DNA of 64,000 nt from contig RZUM01000005.1 of assembly GCA_004193205.1 (NCBI GenBank), forward strand, positions 372,001-436,000. The letters run 5' to 3'. The stretch comes from Gordonia sediminis. Its GTDB lineage: Bacteria > Actinomycetota > Actinomycetes > Mycobacteriales > Mycobacteriaceae. The notes beneath the pieces were generated by a model. The model was not told the origin of the DNA. It was given only the letters and a program-made list of their open reading frames with translations, and did not search any database. Positions 50,683 through 59,244 of this stretch are shown here, in pieces (positions within the stretch are counted from its first letter, which is position 1; each line of letters begins with the position of its first letter). The translations under genes were made by a program, and so were the position numbers.

Positions 50683-52608
50683 TCAGCAGTGGCAATGGGA
50701 TTCACTTTGGCGGACCGTTGCCGGAACGTCCAGGGTCGGGTTGCGATCGAAGAAGCCGACCGGTTTGAGGGTGAAGCCGGTGTAGTCGACGGGCATGATC
50801 GGCCAATCCTCCGGGCGGGGATAGTGGGTGAGTCCGAAGGTGTGCCAGACGACGATGTCCTCGTTCTCGATGCTGCGGTTTCCGGCCACGTAGGCGGGAA
50901 GCCCGGCTCCGCCGGGATGCTGGTTCACCAGATCGCCGGACGCGTAGAGCGCGTCGGGTTCGTACTGCGTGACCCAGAGATGTTTGGTCGCGAAGGCCGC
51001 GCGGCGCGCGACCGACGACGCCGGGTCGGCCAGCAGTGTCTGTTTCCCCTCGGGAAGCAGCGCGTACGCCACCTGGTGACCGAGCCGGTTCTTCACCGTG
51101 GGGTTGACGATGTGCCAGACACGCCCGACGGTGTTGTCGGCGTCGCGCTGAGCCTCGTCCTCGGTTCGCAGCAGCGATTTCTGAAGCGTGAAGGCGTTCC
51201 CGTGCGGGTTGCCCTCGCCCATCGGTACCCGCACGCTCTCCAGTTCCTCGACGCTGTTGCGCGGGCCGTCGAGCATCATGTCGAGCCGGGCACTGAACAG
51301 ATGCTGGTGATAGGGCGCGCCGAGGCCCGGTGCAATCTCCGACGAGTACGGGTAGTCGTTCCCGGGGTAGGCGGAGGTGAAGACGATTCCGGTTGCCTTG
51401 ACCTCGAATTCGATGGTGCCGTCGAGGTAGAGGTACCAGAAGAAGCCGTAATCGTAGTTGCCGATCGTGGTGAAGAAGGAGATGACGAGGCGGCGCTGAC
51501 GCCGGGTCTCGTGCGAACCGGCCCACAGGTCGGTGTGCTTCCACAGGATGCCGAAATCCTCTTCGTGCATGCAGACCGCGTTGCTCAGGGTGTGCGGGGC
51601 GCCGGATTCGTCGGCGATGACGGCGTCGAAGTAGGTGATGTCGCCGACGCAGTCGCAACCGAGCTCGAGTGCGTTGGCGTAGCGTCCGACGAGGTATTCC
51701 CCGGTGTCGAAGTAGTTCTGCCAGGAGCGAACCGGCGACGGGTCACCGTAGGGCACCACCATTTCGGCGATCGAGGCGCGGTGAATGATCGGTCGGACGC
51801 GCCCGCCGTCGGTGAAGCCGATCTGGTGCAGCACGAGGCCCTCTCGGGCGTCGAACCCGACTCGCAGGCTCCACTTCTCCCATTCCACGAGATTGCCGGT
51901 GACGGCGAAGCTGGGGCCTTCGGGCTGGGTGATCTCGATCGGCTTCTGTGTGGTGCGCAGCGGGCCGGTCACTTCAGGGTCGGTGAAGTTGCCCGACTCC
52001 TGCGGGATCGGCACGGGTCCCAGGTCGAGGACCTGGAGTACCTCGCGAGCGGTGACATCAACGAACGCGACGAGGCCGTCGATCGGGTGTGCCCAGGGAT
52101 GGTCGTTCGGATTCGGCTGCAGGAACGCCAGCCCACGCAGGATGCGGCGCCCCTCCTCGCCCGGGTAGTCGAAGACGCCGGCAGAGAGCGGGGCGACGCG
52201 CACCTGCGCTATGTCGAGGTCGCGGGCGGCGATCGCGGCCAGCCATCGCTGATCGGTGGCGAGCACCTCCTCGACGAGGCCGAACTCCTCGTCGAGGACG
52301 GGCACCTGGCCATCGGTCGCGGTGTCGACGATGCGATGGGAGACGACCTTGCGTTCGGTCACCGAGACGACCGCGTCGATCGATTCGGGCTTGGTCGGGT
52401 CGAGCAGCAGTACGCGGAATCGGCGTTCCGACGGCAGTTCGGTGTCACCGTAGAGCAGGCACTTCTCGGGCTCGACGAGTCCGACGTAGACGAACCGCGA
52501 TTCACTGCCTGCGAGACCCGCGCCGGTGAGGATCGTGCGGACGTCGTCGATCTCGCCGGGGATGGGCATGGACAGGGGGTGGTCGACGGTATCGGGGCTG
52601 ACGGCCAT
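50683..52608 (-). CDS. Copper-containing primary amine oxidase (TPQ enzyme)
   Basis: 641 residues, ATG 52608 with ggag upstream. TPQ precursor is Y385 in G-N-Y-D-Y; catalytic base D301 in Y-F-D-T-G-E-Y; copper ligands H434 and H436 (Y-H-Q-H) and the third His in [11 protein letters not shown]. It is a cytoplasmic enzyme of Arthrobacter type (no signal peptide), size normal for the family. It oxidises primary amines (tyramine, phenethylamine) to aldehyde, ammonia and H2O2. First gene of the leftward operon, opposite the TetR gene and next to a 22-bp palindrome. Confidence 0.93.
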   Translation of the reverse strand: MAVSPDTVDHPLSMPIPGEIDDVRTILTGAGLAGSESRFVYVGLVEPEKCLLYGDTELPSERRFRVLLLDPTKPESIDAVVSVTERKVVSHRIVDTATDGQVPVLDEEFGLVEEVLATDQRWLAAIAARDLDIAQVRVAPLSAGVFDYPGEEGRRILRGLAFLQPNPNDHPWAHPIDGLVAFVDVTAREVLQVLDLGPVPIPQESGNFTDPEVTGPLRTTQKPIEITQPEGPSFAVTGNLVEWEKWSLRVGFDAREGLVLHQIGFTDGGRVRPIIHRASIAEMVVPYGDPSPVRSWQNYFDTGEYLVGRYANALELGCDCVGDITYFDAVIADESGAPHTLSNAVCMHEEDFGILWKHTDLWAGSHETRRQRRLVISFFTTIGNYDYGFFWYLYLDGTIEFEVKATGIVFTSAYPGNDYPYSSEIAPGLGAPYHQHLFSARLDMMLDGPRNSVEELESVRVPMGEGNPHGNAFTLQKSLLRTEDEAQRDADNTVGRVWHIVNPTVKNRLGHQVAYALLPEGKQTLLADPASSVARRAAFATKHLWVTQYEPDALYASGDLVNQHPGGAGLPAYVAGNRSIENEDIVVWHTFGLTHYPRPEDWPIMPVDYTGFTLKPVGFFDRNPTLDVPATVRQSESHCHC

Positions 52609-52652
52609 CGGGATCTCCGTTCGGGAATGTGGTGCAGAACACACCATAACGT

Positions 52653-52674
52653 ATTTCCTACGCTCGTAGGAAAT
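52653..52674. promoter_or_regulatory. 22-bp palindromic operator, probable TetR site
   Basis: Perfect inverted repeat, half-sites atttcctacg / cgtaggaaat with a 2-nt centre. It lies in the 189-nt divergent region between the amine oxidase start and the TetR gene and would control both. Confidence 0.75.
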
Positions 52675-52797
52675 AGTGCACGCGCACTGTTACAGATTTG
52701 TGTGTTTGATGTTGCGTAGTGTGTAAACCGCCCCCGATCAGGGCGGAGACGACAATTCGGGTTGGTGTGCAGACACCGCGTGGAGGTGACGGACGGC

Positions 52798-53391
52798 GTG
52801 CCCAAGATCGTTGATCACGACGAGCGGCGTCGGGAGATCATCGCTGTGGTGTGGCGTCTGATCGCGACCAGAGGGATCGAGGCGATGACGATGCGCACGA
52901 TCGCCGAGGAAGCGGGATACGCGAACGGCGTGCTGTCCTATTACTTCGCCAACAAGGACGAGGTGATCAGGCGGGCCTACGAGCATGTTTCGCTGGCCAC
53001 CAACGACCGCGTGGCGCGCAAGTTGGGCGACGCCCGAGGGCTGGCAGCCCTGCGAATCCTCTGCACCGAGATCATGCCGCGTACCGACGAAGCGCTGCTG
53101 GAGGCCCGGATCGCCGCCACGTTGTGGGAGCGCGCGTTGCACGACCCGGTGATGAGGCAGATCAACGCGCAAGCGTGGGAGACCTGGCGAGTCCAGATGA
53201 TCGAACTGCTCGACCAAGCGGTGTCCGACGGCGAGATGCCGCCGTCGGACACCGTGTTGGCCACCGACACTCTGCTCACTCTGCTGATGGGCATGCAGGT
53301 GATGGCGGTGCTGAGTCCGGAGATGATGCCCCCGTCGCGGCAGGACGAGTTGTTCGACAACTTCGTCGCCGAACTGCATTCCGGAGCTTGA
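52798..53391 (+). CDS. TetR-family transcriptional regulator
   Basis: 197 residues. GTG 52798 gives the conserved start V-P-K-I-V-D-H-D-E-R-R. HTH (about 24-55) M-R-T-I-A-E-E-A-G-Y-A-N-G-V-L-S-Y-Y-F-A-N-K is a clear TetR motif. The C-terminal ligand domain is all-helical (about 60-195). It most likely represses the divergent amine oxidase operon, released by an amine or aldehyde. ggagg at 52782-52786 is 11 nt from the start, and an upstream GTG is possible. Convergent with the aldehyde dehydrogenase gene. Confidence 0.92.
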   Translation: MPKIVDHDERRREIIAVVWRLIATRGIEAMTMRTIAEEAGYANGVLSYYFANKDEVIRRAYEHVSLATNDRVARKLGDARGLAALRILCTEIMPRTDEALLEARIAATLWERALHDPVMRQINAQAWETWRVQMIELLDQAVSDGEMPPSDTVLATDTLLTLLMGMQVMAVLSPEMMPPSRQDELFDNFVAELHSGA

Positions 53392-53417
53392 CACTTCAAT
53401 GGAGTACTGCGTCCGGA

Positions 53418-54890
53418 TCAGCCGAACGGATTCGGCGTGAGCGTGTACTTCGTCTGCAGGTATTCGCCGATGCCCTCGGCTCCGCCCTCGCGGCCCAGGC
53501 CGGACATCTTCCAGCCGCCGAACGGCGCGGCTGCGTTGGACACGACACCGACGTTGAGGCCCATCATCCCGGTGGCCAGCCGCTCGATCATGCGCTGGGA
53601 TCGGGCGAGGTTCTCGGTGTAGACGTAGGAGACCAGACCGTATTCGGTGTTGTTGGCCAGCGAGATCGCCTCGTCCTCGGTGTCGAACGACGCGATCGCC
53701 AGGACCGGACCGAAGATCTCCTCGGTCAGGATCTCGCTGCCGGCGGCCACGTCGGTGAGCACGGTGGGTGCGTAGAACGTACCCGGTCCCTCGATGCGCG
53801 CACCGCCGGTGGTGACCTGTGCGCCGCGCGACACCGCGTCGGCCACCAGGGATTGCGCCTTGGCGACCGCGTCGTCGTCGATGAGCGGGCCTATCGTCAC
53901 GTCGGGGTCGGTGCCTGGGCCGACCCGGAAGGCGTCGACCCGTTCGGTCACCCGACGCGCGAATTCTGTTGCGACACTGCGGTGCACGATGAACCGGTTG
54001 GCGGCGGTGCAGGCCTGGCCGATGTTGCGGAACTTCGCCGCGATCGCGCCGTCGATCGCCTTGTCGAGGTCGGCGTCGTCGAAGACCACGAACGGCGCGT
54101 TGCCGCCGAGTTCCATCGACGTCCGCAGCACACCCGTGGCGGCCTGCGCGAGCAGCCGTTGTCCCACCGGCGTGGAGCCGGTGAACGACAGCTTGCGCAG
54201 GCGCGGGTCGGCGATGATGGGTGCCGACAGTGCCGACGACTTCGAGGTGGTCACCACGTTGACCACCCCCGCCGGCAAACCGGCCTCGGAGAGCACCTGC
54301 GTCAGCAGCAGTGTGGTGAGTGGTGTCAGCGCGGCAGGTTTGACCACGACGGTGCAGCCGGCCGCCAGCGCGGGGGCGATCTTGCGGGTTGCCATCGCCA
54401 GCGGGAAGTTCCACGGGGTGATCAGGAAGCAGGGACCCACGGGGTGTTGGGTCACGATCATCCGGCCGGTGCCTTCGGGATTGGCCCCGTAGCGGCCCTG
54501 GATGCGGGTCGTTTCCTCGCTGAACCACCGCAGGAACTCGCTGCCGTAGGCGACCTCACCGCGTGCCTCGGCGAGCGGCTTGCCCATCTCGAGGGTCATC
54601 AGCAGCGCGAAGTCCTCTTTGCGTTCCTGCACGAGATCGAAGGCGCGACGAAGGATGTCGGCGCGTTCGCGAGCCGGGGTGGCGGCCCACGACGTGGCGG
54701 CGGCGTCGGCGGCGTCCAGCGCAGCCAGGCCGTCCTCGGGTGTCGCGTCGGCGATCTCGGCGATCACCTCACCGGTGGCCGGGTTCGTGACGGCGAGCGT
54801 CGTACCGGAAGACGACGCGCGCCAGGTGCCGCCGATGAACAGACCGCGGGCAACGGTGTCGAGCAGATTCGTGTCCTGGGTGACGGTCAC
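53418..54890 (-). CDS. NAD(P)-dependent aldehyde dehydrogenase (succinic-semialdehyde type)
   Basis: 490 residues from GTG 54890 (aaggag upstream). Catalytic Cys in N-I-G-Q-A-C-T-A-A-N-R-F and general-base Glu in M-E-L-G-G-N-A-P are present. P-W-N-F-P-L-A-M and Y-G-S-E-F-L-R-W-F-S-E-E are hallmarks of succinic semialdehyde dehydrogenases. It overlaps the monooxygenase gene stop by 4 nt. It may oxidise succinic semialdehyde from the last step of the meta pathway, or 4-hydroxyphenylacetaldehyde from the amine oxidase. Confidence 0.88.
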   Translation of the reverse strand: MTVTQDTNLLDTVARGLFIGGTWRASSSGTTLAVTNPATGEVIAEIADATPEDGLAALDAADAAATSWAATPARERADILRRAFDLVQERKEDFALLMTLEMGKPLAEARGEVAYGSEFLRWFSEETTRIQGRYGANPEGTGRMIVTQHPVGPCFLITPWNFPLAMATRKIAPALAAGCTVVVKPAALTPLTTLLLTQVLSEAGLPAGVVNVVTTSKSSALSAPIIADPRLRKLSFTGSTPVGQRLLAQAATGVLRTSMELGGNAPFVVFDDADLDKAIDGAIAAKFRNIGQACTAANRFIVHRSVATEFARRVTERVDAFRVGPGTDPDVTIGPLIDDDAVAKAQSLVADAVSRGAQVTTGGARIEGPGTFYAPTVLTDVAAGSEILTEEIFGPVLAIASFDTEDEAISLANNTEYGLVSYVYTENLARSQRMIERLATGMMGLNVGVVSNAAAPFGGWKMSGLGREGGAEGIGEYLQTKYTLTPNPFG

Positions 54891-56824
54891 ACGGACTCCT
54901 TGGTGAGCGATGCGGCGGTGTGGGGAAGGAGGTTCTGCGCGAAGAAGGCGGTCAGCTCTGCGGTCGCGGACAGCGGAAGAACCTGCGCGACATACTGATC
55001 CGGTCGGACGACGACGACTGCGCCGCGCCGGTCGATGCCGCGCTCGGCGAAGATGTCGGCGCTCGGGTCGGTGGCATACACCTTCTCGTAGTCGGTGACC
55101 GCGAACGGGCCGACCTTGGGCAGGAAGATCGACGGCACAGTACCGAGATCGACGCCGGTGTGATCCTGGCGATAGATCACCTTGACATCGAAGATCGTGT
55201 CGAAGTCGGCGCCTTCGGGGGTGCAGCGGACGACCGGCGATTCGGGATCGCGCGCCAGCCAGTTCGCCCAGTCGTCGAGTGCAGAGACGTCCGGCGCCCC
55301 GGCGTTGTGGCTTGCGGCCGTATCCGCGGCGAAGGCGTAAATCCGCCACCGCCCGTCGGCGCGGTGATGGTGGCCGAGTTGCACCGGATTGGCGTCGGCG
55401 ACCCGGACCACCGGCGCCGACTTGAACCGCTTGCCGATGGGGTAGCCGGATGCCAGGTCCTGATGGGTCTTCGCACCGATGATCATCGACGGCTGGTACT
55501 CGGTCATGAAACCGGCCGGGAACTCGGCGGTCTTGACGTAGAAGTCCTCCAGCTCCGAGGGGGAGTCGAACTCCTCGGGGCGTTTGGCCATCATCGACGA
55601 CCACTCGCGGTCGAAGTCGATGAGGTTCTGCGCGATCACCTGGCGCTCGGCCGAGTAGGTCGCCAGCAGACTCTCGGGGCTACGGCCTTCGAGTACATGA
55701 CCGAGCTTCCAACCGATGTTGAAGCCGTCCTGCATCGACACGTTCATGCCCTGGCCTGCCTTGGCGCTGTGCGTGTGGCACGCGTCGCCGGTGATGAACA
55801 CGCGCGGCGTGCGGGTGCCCGCCTGCTCGACGGGGACGTCGTCGAAGCGGTCGGTAACGCGGTGGCCGACCTCGTAGACGCTGTGCCACGCCACGTTCTT
55901 CACGTCGAGGGTGTAGGGATGCAGGATCTCGTTGGCCTGCTTGATGATCTCGTCGATGCTCGTCTTGCGGATGTTGCCGTGGTCGTTCTCGGGCACTACC
56001 CCGAGATCGACATACATACGGAACAGGAAGCCGCCCTCGCGTGGGATGAGCAGGATACTCCCGCCGGAGCCCGATTGGATCGCGCACTTGGTGCGGATGT
56101 CGGGGAAGTCGGTCACCGCCAGGACGTCCATGACACCCCACGCGTGATTGGCCTTGTCCCCGTATGGAGTACACCCGATTGCGTCGCGGACCCGGCTGCG
56201 CGCGCCGTCGGCGCCGACGACATAGCGGGCGCGGACCGTCCGGGTGGCCCCCTCGTTCGGGCCGACGACGTGCGTGAGCGTCACGGTGACGGGATACTCG
56301 CCGTCCTGGTCGACCTCGAGGCCCGAGAACTCGTACCCGTAATCCGGGGTCATCCGGGTGGGGGAGTTGACCATGACCTCGGCGAAGTAGTCGAGAACGC
56401 GGGCCTGGTTGACGATGAGGTGGGGGAATTCGCTGATCCCGGTCGGGTCGTCCTCGGTCCGCGCGGCACGGACGATGCGCGAAGAATCGTTGGGATCCGG
56501 CTTCCAGAAGGCCATCTCGGTGATCCGATAGGCCTCGGCGATGATGCGCTCGGCGAACCCGAAGGCCTGGAACGTCTCGACACTGCGTGCCTGGATACCG
56601 TCGGCCTGGCCGATCGCCAGGCGGCCCGGGCGCCGTTCGACGATGCGCGTGGTGACGTTCGGGAACTGCGAGAGTTGGGCCGCGGTGATCATGCCGGCGG
56701 GCCCGGTGCCGACGATGAGGACGTCGACCTCGTCGGGGAGTTCGTCCGGCCGGTCGATGCCCACGCCCGCGGCGGGTTGCACCCGCGGGTCACCGGAAAC
56801 GTAACCGTGGTGATGGAACTGCAT
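54887..56824 (-). CDS. FAD-dependent aromatic hydroxylase (phenol 2-monooxygenase-like)
   Basis: 645 residues. FAD motif V-G-T-G-P-A-G-M at about 40, DG motif V-V-G-A-D-G-A-R-S-R, GD motif F-I-T-G-D-A-C-H-T-H-S-A-K-A-G-Q-G-M-N. A C-terminal thioredoxin-like domain (about 450-640) is present, as in phenol hydroxylase. Relatives include 3-hydroxybenzoate 4-hydroxylase. In this cluster it is a plausible 4-hydroxyphenylacetate or related ring hydroxylase feeding 3,4-dihydroxyphenylacetate to HpaD, in place of HpaBC. No HpaB or HpaC is visible in the window. Divergent from the FAH-RraA gene. Confidence 0.85.
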   Translation of the reverse strand: MQFHHHGYVSGDPRVQPAAGVGIDRPDELPDEVDVLIVGTGPAGMITAAQLSQFPNVTTRIVERRPGRLAIGQADGIQARSVETFQAFGFAERIIAEAYRITEMAFWKPDPNDSSRIVRAARTEDDPTGISEFPHLIVNQARVLDYFAEVMVNSPTRMTPDYGYEFSGLEVDQDGEYPVTVTLTHVVGPNEGATRTVRARYVVGADGARSRVRDAIGCTPYGDKANHAWGVMDVLAVTDFPDIRTKCAIQSGSGGSILLIPREGGFLFRMYVDLGVVPENDHGNIRKTSIDEIIKQANEILHPYTLDVKNVAWHSVYEVGHRVTDRFDDVPVEQAGTRTPRVFITGDACHTHSAKAGQGMNVSMQDGFNIGWKLGHVLEGRSPESLLATYSAERQVIAQNLIDFDREWSSMMAKRPEEFDSPSELEDFYVKTAEFPAGFMTEYQPSMIIGAKTHQDLASGYPIGKRFKSAPVVRVADANPVQLGHHHRADGRWRIYAFAADTAASHNAGAPDVSALDDWANWLARDPESPVVRCTPEGADFDTIFDVKVIYRQDHTGVDLGTVPSIFLPKVGPFAVTDYEKVYATDPSADIFAERGIDRRGAVVVVRPDQYVAQVLPLSATAELTAFFAQNLLPHTAASLTKESV

Positions 56825-56957
56825 TGTTCAGACCCTCGTCATTCTCTGATCGGACTGGCTGATTGTTTGGCTCTATGGGCGGGGCTCGCGTGGTGGCGTC
56901 GGTCACCGAGGTGGAAATCGTGCGACCGGGGTCACTTGCAATCTGTGAGACCAAACA

Positions 56958-56998
56958 TATACGATCTCGTATACACGTTGCAAGATACGTTTTCGTAT
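56958..56998. promoter_or_regulatory. Double palindrome, probable GntR (FCD) operator
   Basis: Site 1 tatacga-tc-tcgtata (56958-56973, perfect) and site 2 atacg-tttt-cgtat (56985-56998, perfect 5-bp arms) share atacg/cgtat half-sites. They lie in the 201-nt region between the divergent monooxygenase and FAH-RraA genes. The FCD-type GntR regulator encoded at 58501 is the likely ligand. Confidence 0.7.
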
Positions 56999-57025
56999 AC
57001 GATTACCGCCGACAAGGAGGACTGC

Positions 57026-58519
57026 ATGACGACCGAGTACGAGCCGGCAGTCGAGGCAAAGACTGTGGCCCTGAGCGGCAGGCCGGGGAAGATCATCGCA
57101 GTTCATCTCAGCTACGCGTCGCGAGCCGACCAGCGTGGACGCCGACCGGCACATCCGTCGTACTTCTTCAAACCGTCCAGCTCCGTAACGCAGAGCGGCT
57201 CCGTGATCGAACGTCCCGCAGGTACCGAATTGCTGGCCTTCGAGGGTGAGGTCGCGCTGGTCATCGGGAACCCGGCCCGCCGGGTCTCGATGGACACCGC
57301 CTGGGACCATGTGGCCGCCGTGACCGCGGCGAACGATTTCGGGCTGTATGACCTGAGAGCCAATGACAAGGGTTCCAACGTGCGGTCCAAGGGTGGCGAC
57401 GGTTTCACTCCGCTGGGTCCCGGACCGATCGATGCCCGCCTGGTCGATCCGGATGCACTCCGGCTGCGCACTTGGGTGAACGGCGTGTTGGCGCAGGAGG
57501 ACACCACAAGCGAGATGATCTTCCCGCTGACCCAGCTGGTGGCAGATCTATCCCAACACTTCACGCTGGAAACGGGTGATGTGATCCTCACCGGAACGCC
57601 GGCCGGTTCGTCGGTCGTCGTTCCCGGCGATGTCGTCGAGGTCGAGGTCGACGCGCCGACCGCAACCGGTGCCCCGACGTCGGGACGATTGGTCACGACC
57701 GTGGTCGCCGGCACCCGCGGATTCGACTCCGACCTGGGATCGCTACCGGCGGTGGACGACACCCAACGTGCCGAGGCGTGGGGATCGCGGGAGGCCGCAG
57801 GTCTCCCGGAAACCGCTGCACCGGCGCTCTCCGAGGAATTGCGCGACAAGCTGACACGGGTCCCCGTCGCCGGGCTCTCCGCGCAGCTGCGCAAACGGGG
57901 ACTCAACAACGTCTCGATCGACGGTGTCCGCGCCCAGACCCGCGGCACCAAGATCGTCGGCACCGCCAAGACGCTCCGGTTCGTGCCCAACCGCGAAGAT
58001 CTGTTCGACTCCCACGGCGGTGGCTACAACGCGCAGAAACGGACCTTCGACGCGGTCGGTCCCGGCGAGGTCATCGTCATCGAGGCCCGCGGCGAAAAAG
58101 GCTCCGGCACGCTCGGTGACATCCTCGCCATCCGCGCCAAGACCCTTGGGGCGGAGGGCATCGTGACCGACGGAGGTGTCCGCGACTACGATGCGGTCGC
58201 CGAGATCGGCTTGCCGGTGTTCACCGCGGGAGCACATCCTGCCGTTCTCGGTCGCAAGCACGTGCCCTGGGACTTCGACCTCACCATTGCGTGCGGCGGC
58301 GCCACCGTACAGCCCGGCGACATCATCGTCGGCGACGACGACGGCGTGATCGTCATCCCCCCGGCCATCGCCGACGAGGTCGCCGACGCGGCTCTCGAAC
58401 AAGAGGAACAGGACGCGTGGGTTGCCGACCAGGTGGCCGCCGGACACCCCGTCGACGGATTGTTCCCCCCCAACGCCGAGTGGAAGGCGAGGTATCTCGC
58501 ATGGCGCCACAATCATTGA
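57026..58519 (+). CDS. Fumarylacetoacetate-hydrolase-family / RraA-like fusion (HpaG-type)
   Basis: 497 residues with an ideal aaggagg site. Residues about 1-240 are a FAH-family domain with metal ligands E73, E75 and D104 (E-G-E-V; N-D-F-G-L-Y-D-L). Residues about 265-497 are an RraA-like domain with D382 and G-G-V-R386-D387. FAH-family HpaG acts in homoprotocatechuate degradation as decarboxylase/isomerase; in E. coli both steps use two FAH-like domains. Here one is replaced by an RraA-type domain, whose family includes oxaloacetate decarboxylase/HMG aldolase. I infer decarboxylase + isomerase in one chain. Overlaps the GntR gene by 19 nt. Confidence 0.85.
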   Translation: MTTEYEPAVEAKTVALSGRPGKIIAVHLSYASRADQRGRRPAHPSYFFKPSSSVTQSGSVIERPAGTELLAFEGEVALVIGNPARRVSMDTAWDHVAAVTAANDFGLYDLRANDKGSNVRSKGGDGFTPLGPGPIDARLVDPDALRLRTWVNGVLAQEDTTSEMIFPLTQLVADLSQHFTLETGDVILTGTPAGSSVVVPGDVVEVEVDAPTATGAPTSGRLVTTVVAGTRGFDSDLGSLPAVDDTQRAEAWGSREAAGLPETAAPALSEELRDKLTRVPVAGLSAQLRKRGLNNVSIDGVRAQTRGTKIVGTAKTLRFVPNREDLFDSHGGGYNAQKRTFDAVGPGEVIVIEARGEKGSGTLGDILAIRAKTLGAEGIVTDGGVRDYDAVAEIGLPVFTAGAHPAVLGRKHVPWDFDLTIACGGATVQPGDIIVGDDDGVIVIPPAIADEVADAALEQEEQDAWVADQVAAGHPVDGLFPPNAEWKARYLAWRHNH

Positions 58520-59214
58520 GTGAGGACGTAGCGAATCAGCGACCAACACAAAGCAAGTCGCAGATCGCCTACCACTGGATCAAGGAGCGCATCGCGCGGC
58601 AGGAGTACTCGCCGGGCTACCGTCTGGTGTTGAGCACCATCGCCAAGAGTCTCGACATGAGCGTCGTGCCCGTACGGGAGGCCATCCGGCAACTCGAGGC
58701 CGAGGGCCTCGTCACGTTCGAACGCAACGTGGGTGCGCAGGTGTCGATGGTCGACGACTCCCAGTACCGGCACAGCATGCAGGCCCTCTCGATCCTCGAG
58801 GGTGCAGCGACGGCACTGGCCGCACGCCGGCTCACCGAGGACGACCTGCGCAAAGCCCGTGACATCAACGAACGCATGATCGCCTCGCTCGACCATTTCG
58901 ACCCGAGCCTGTTCACGGCCCTGAACCAGGAGTTCCACGCGACCCTGTACACCAGGTGCACCAATCCACGGATGATCACGCTCGTCGAGGCAGAGTGGGC
59001 GCGCCTGGGTCACCTGCGTGCCTCGACATTCTCCTTCGTTCCCGGACGCGCCCAGGAGTCGGTGCGCGAACACGAGAACATCGTGCGGCTCATCGAAATC
59101 GGTGCGCCGCTCGGCGAGATCGAAAAGGTGGCGCGGCGCCACCGCGCCGCGACCCTGGACGCCTATATGGTCCACGAACACCCCGACGAAACGCTGGGTC
59201 TCCCGACCTACTGA
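58501..59214 (+). CDS. GntR-family (FCD/VanR-type) transcriptional regulator
   Basis: 237 residues. Winged HTH (about 20-85) with L-D-M-S-V-V-P-V-R-E-A-I-R-Q-L-E-A-E-G-L, then an all-helical FCD ligand domain with likely metal His in E-F-H-A-T-L-Y, E-H-E-N-I-V and R-R-H-R-A-A. ATG 58501 lies inside the end of the fusion gene. It would bind the paired palindromes upstream of the operon and respond to an aromatic acid or ring-cleavage product. The ligand is not known. Confidence 0.9.
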   Translation: MAPQSLSEDVANQRPTQSKSQIAYHWIKERIARQEYSPGYRLVLSTIAKSLDMSVVPVREAIRQLEAEGLVTFERNVGAQVSMVDDSQYRHSMQALSILEGAATALAARRLTEDDLRKARDINERMIASLDHFDPSLFTALNQEFHATLYTRCTNPRMITLVEAEWARLGHLRASTFSFVPGRAQESVREHENIVRLIEIGAPLGEIEKVARRHRAATLDAYMVHEHPDETLGLPTY

Positions 59215-59244
59215 CCCTCCAGACCCTCGAGAAACGGAACACCC

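Noticed and set aside
52676-52687. gtgc-acgc-gcac small palindrome beside the TetR operator
   Set aside because: 4-bp arms are expected by chance in GC-rich DNA.
54920-57025. Upstream in-frame extension of the FAH-RraA gene (total 1199 codons)
   Set aside because: It is antisense to the FAD monooxygenase and lacks a ribosome-binding site; the ATG at 57026 has an ideal one and matches the family start.
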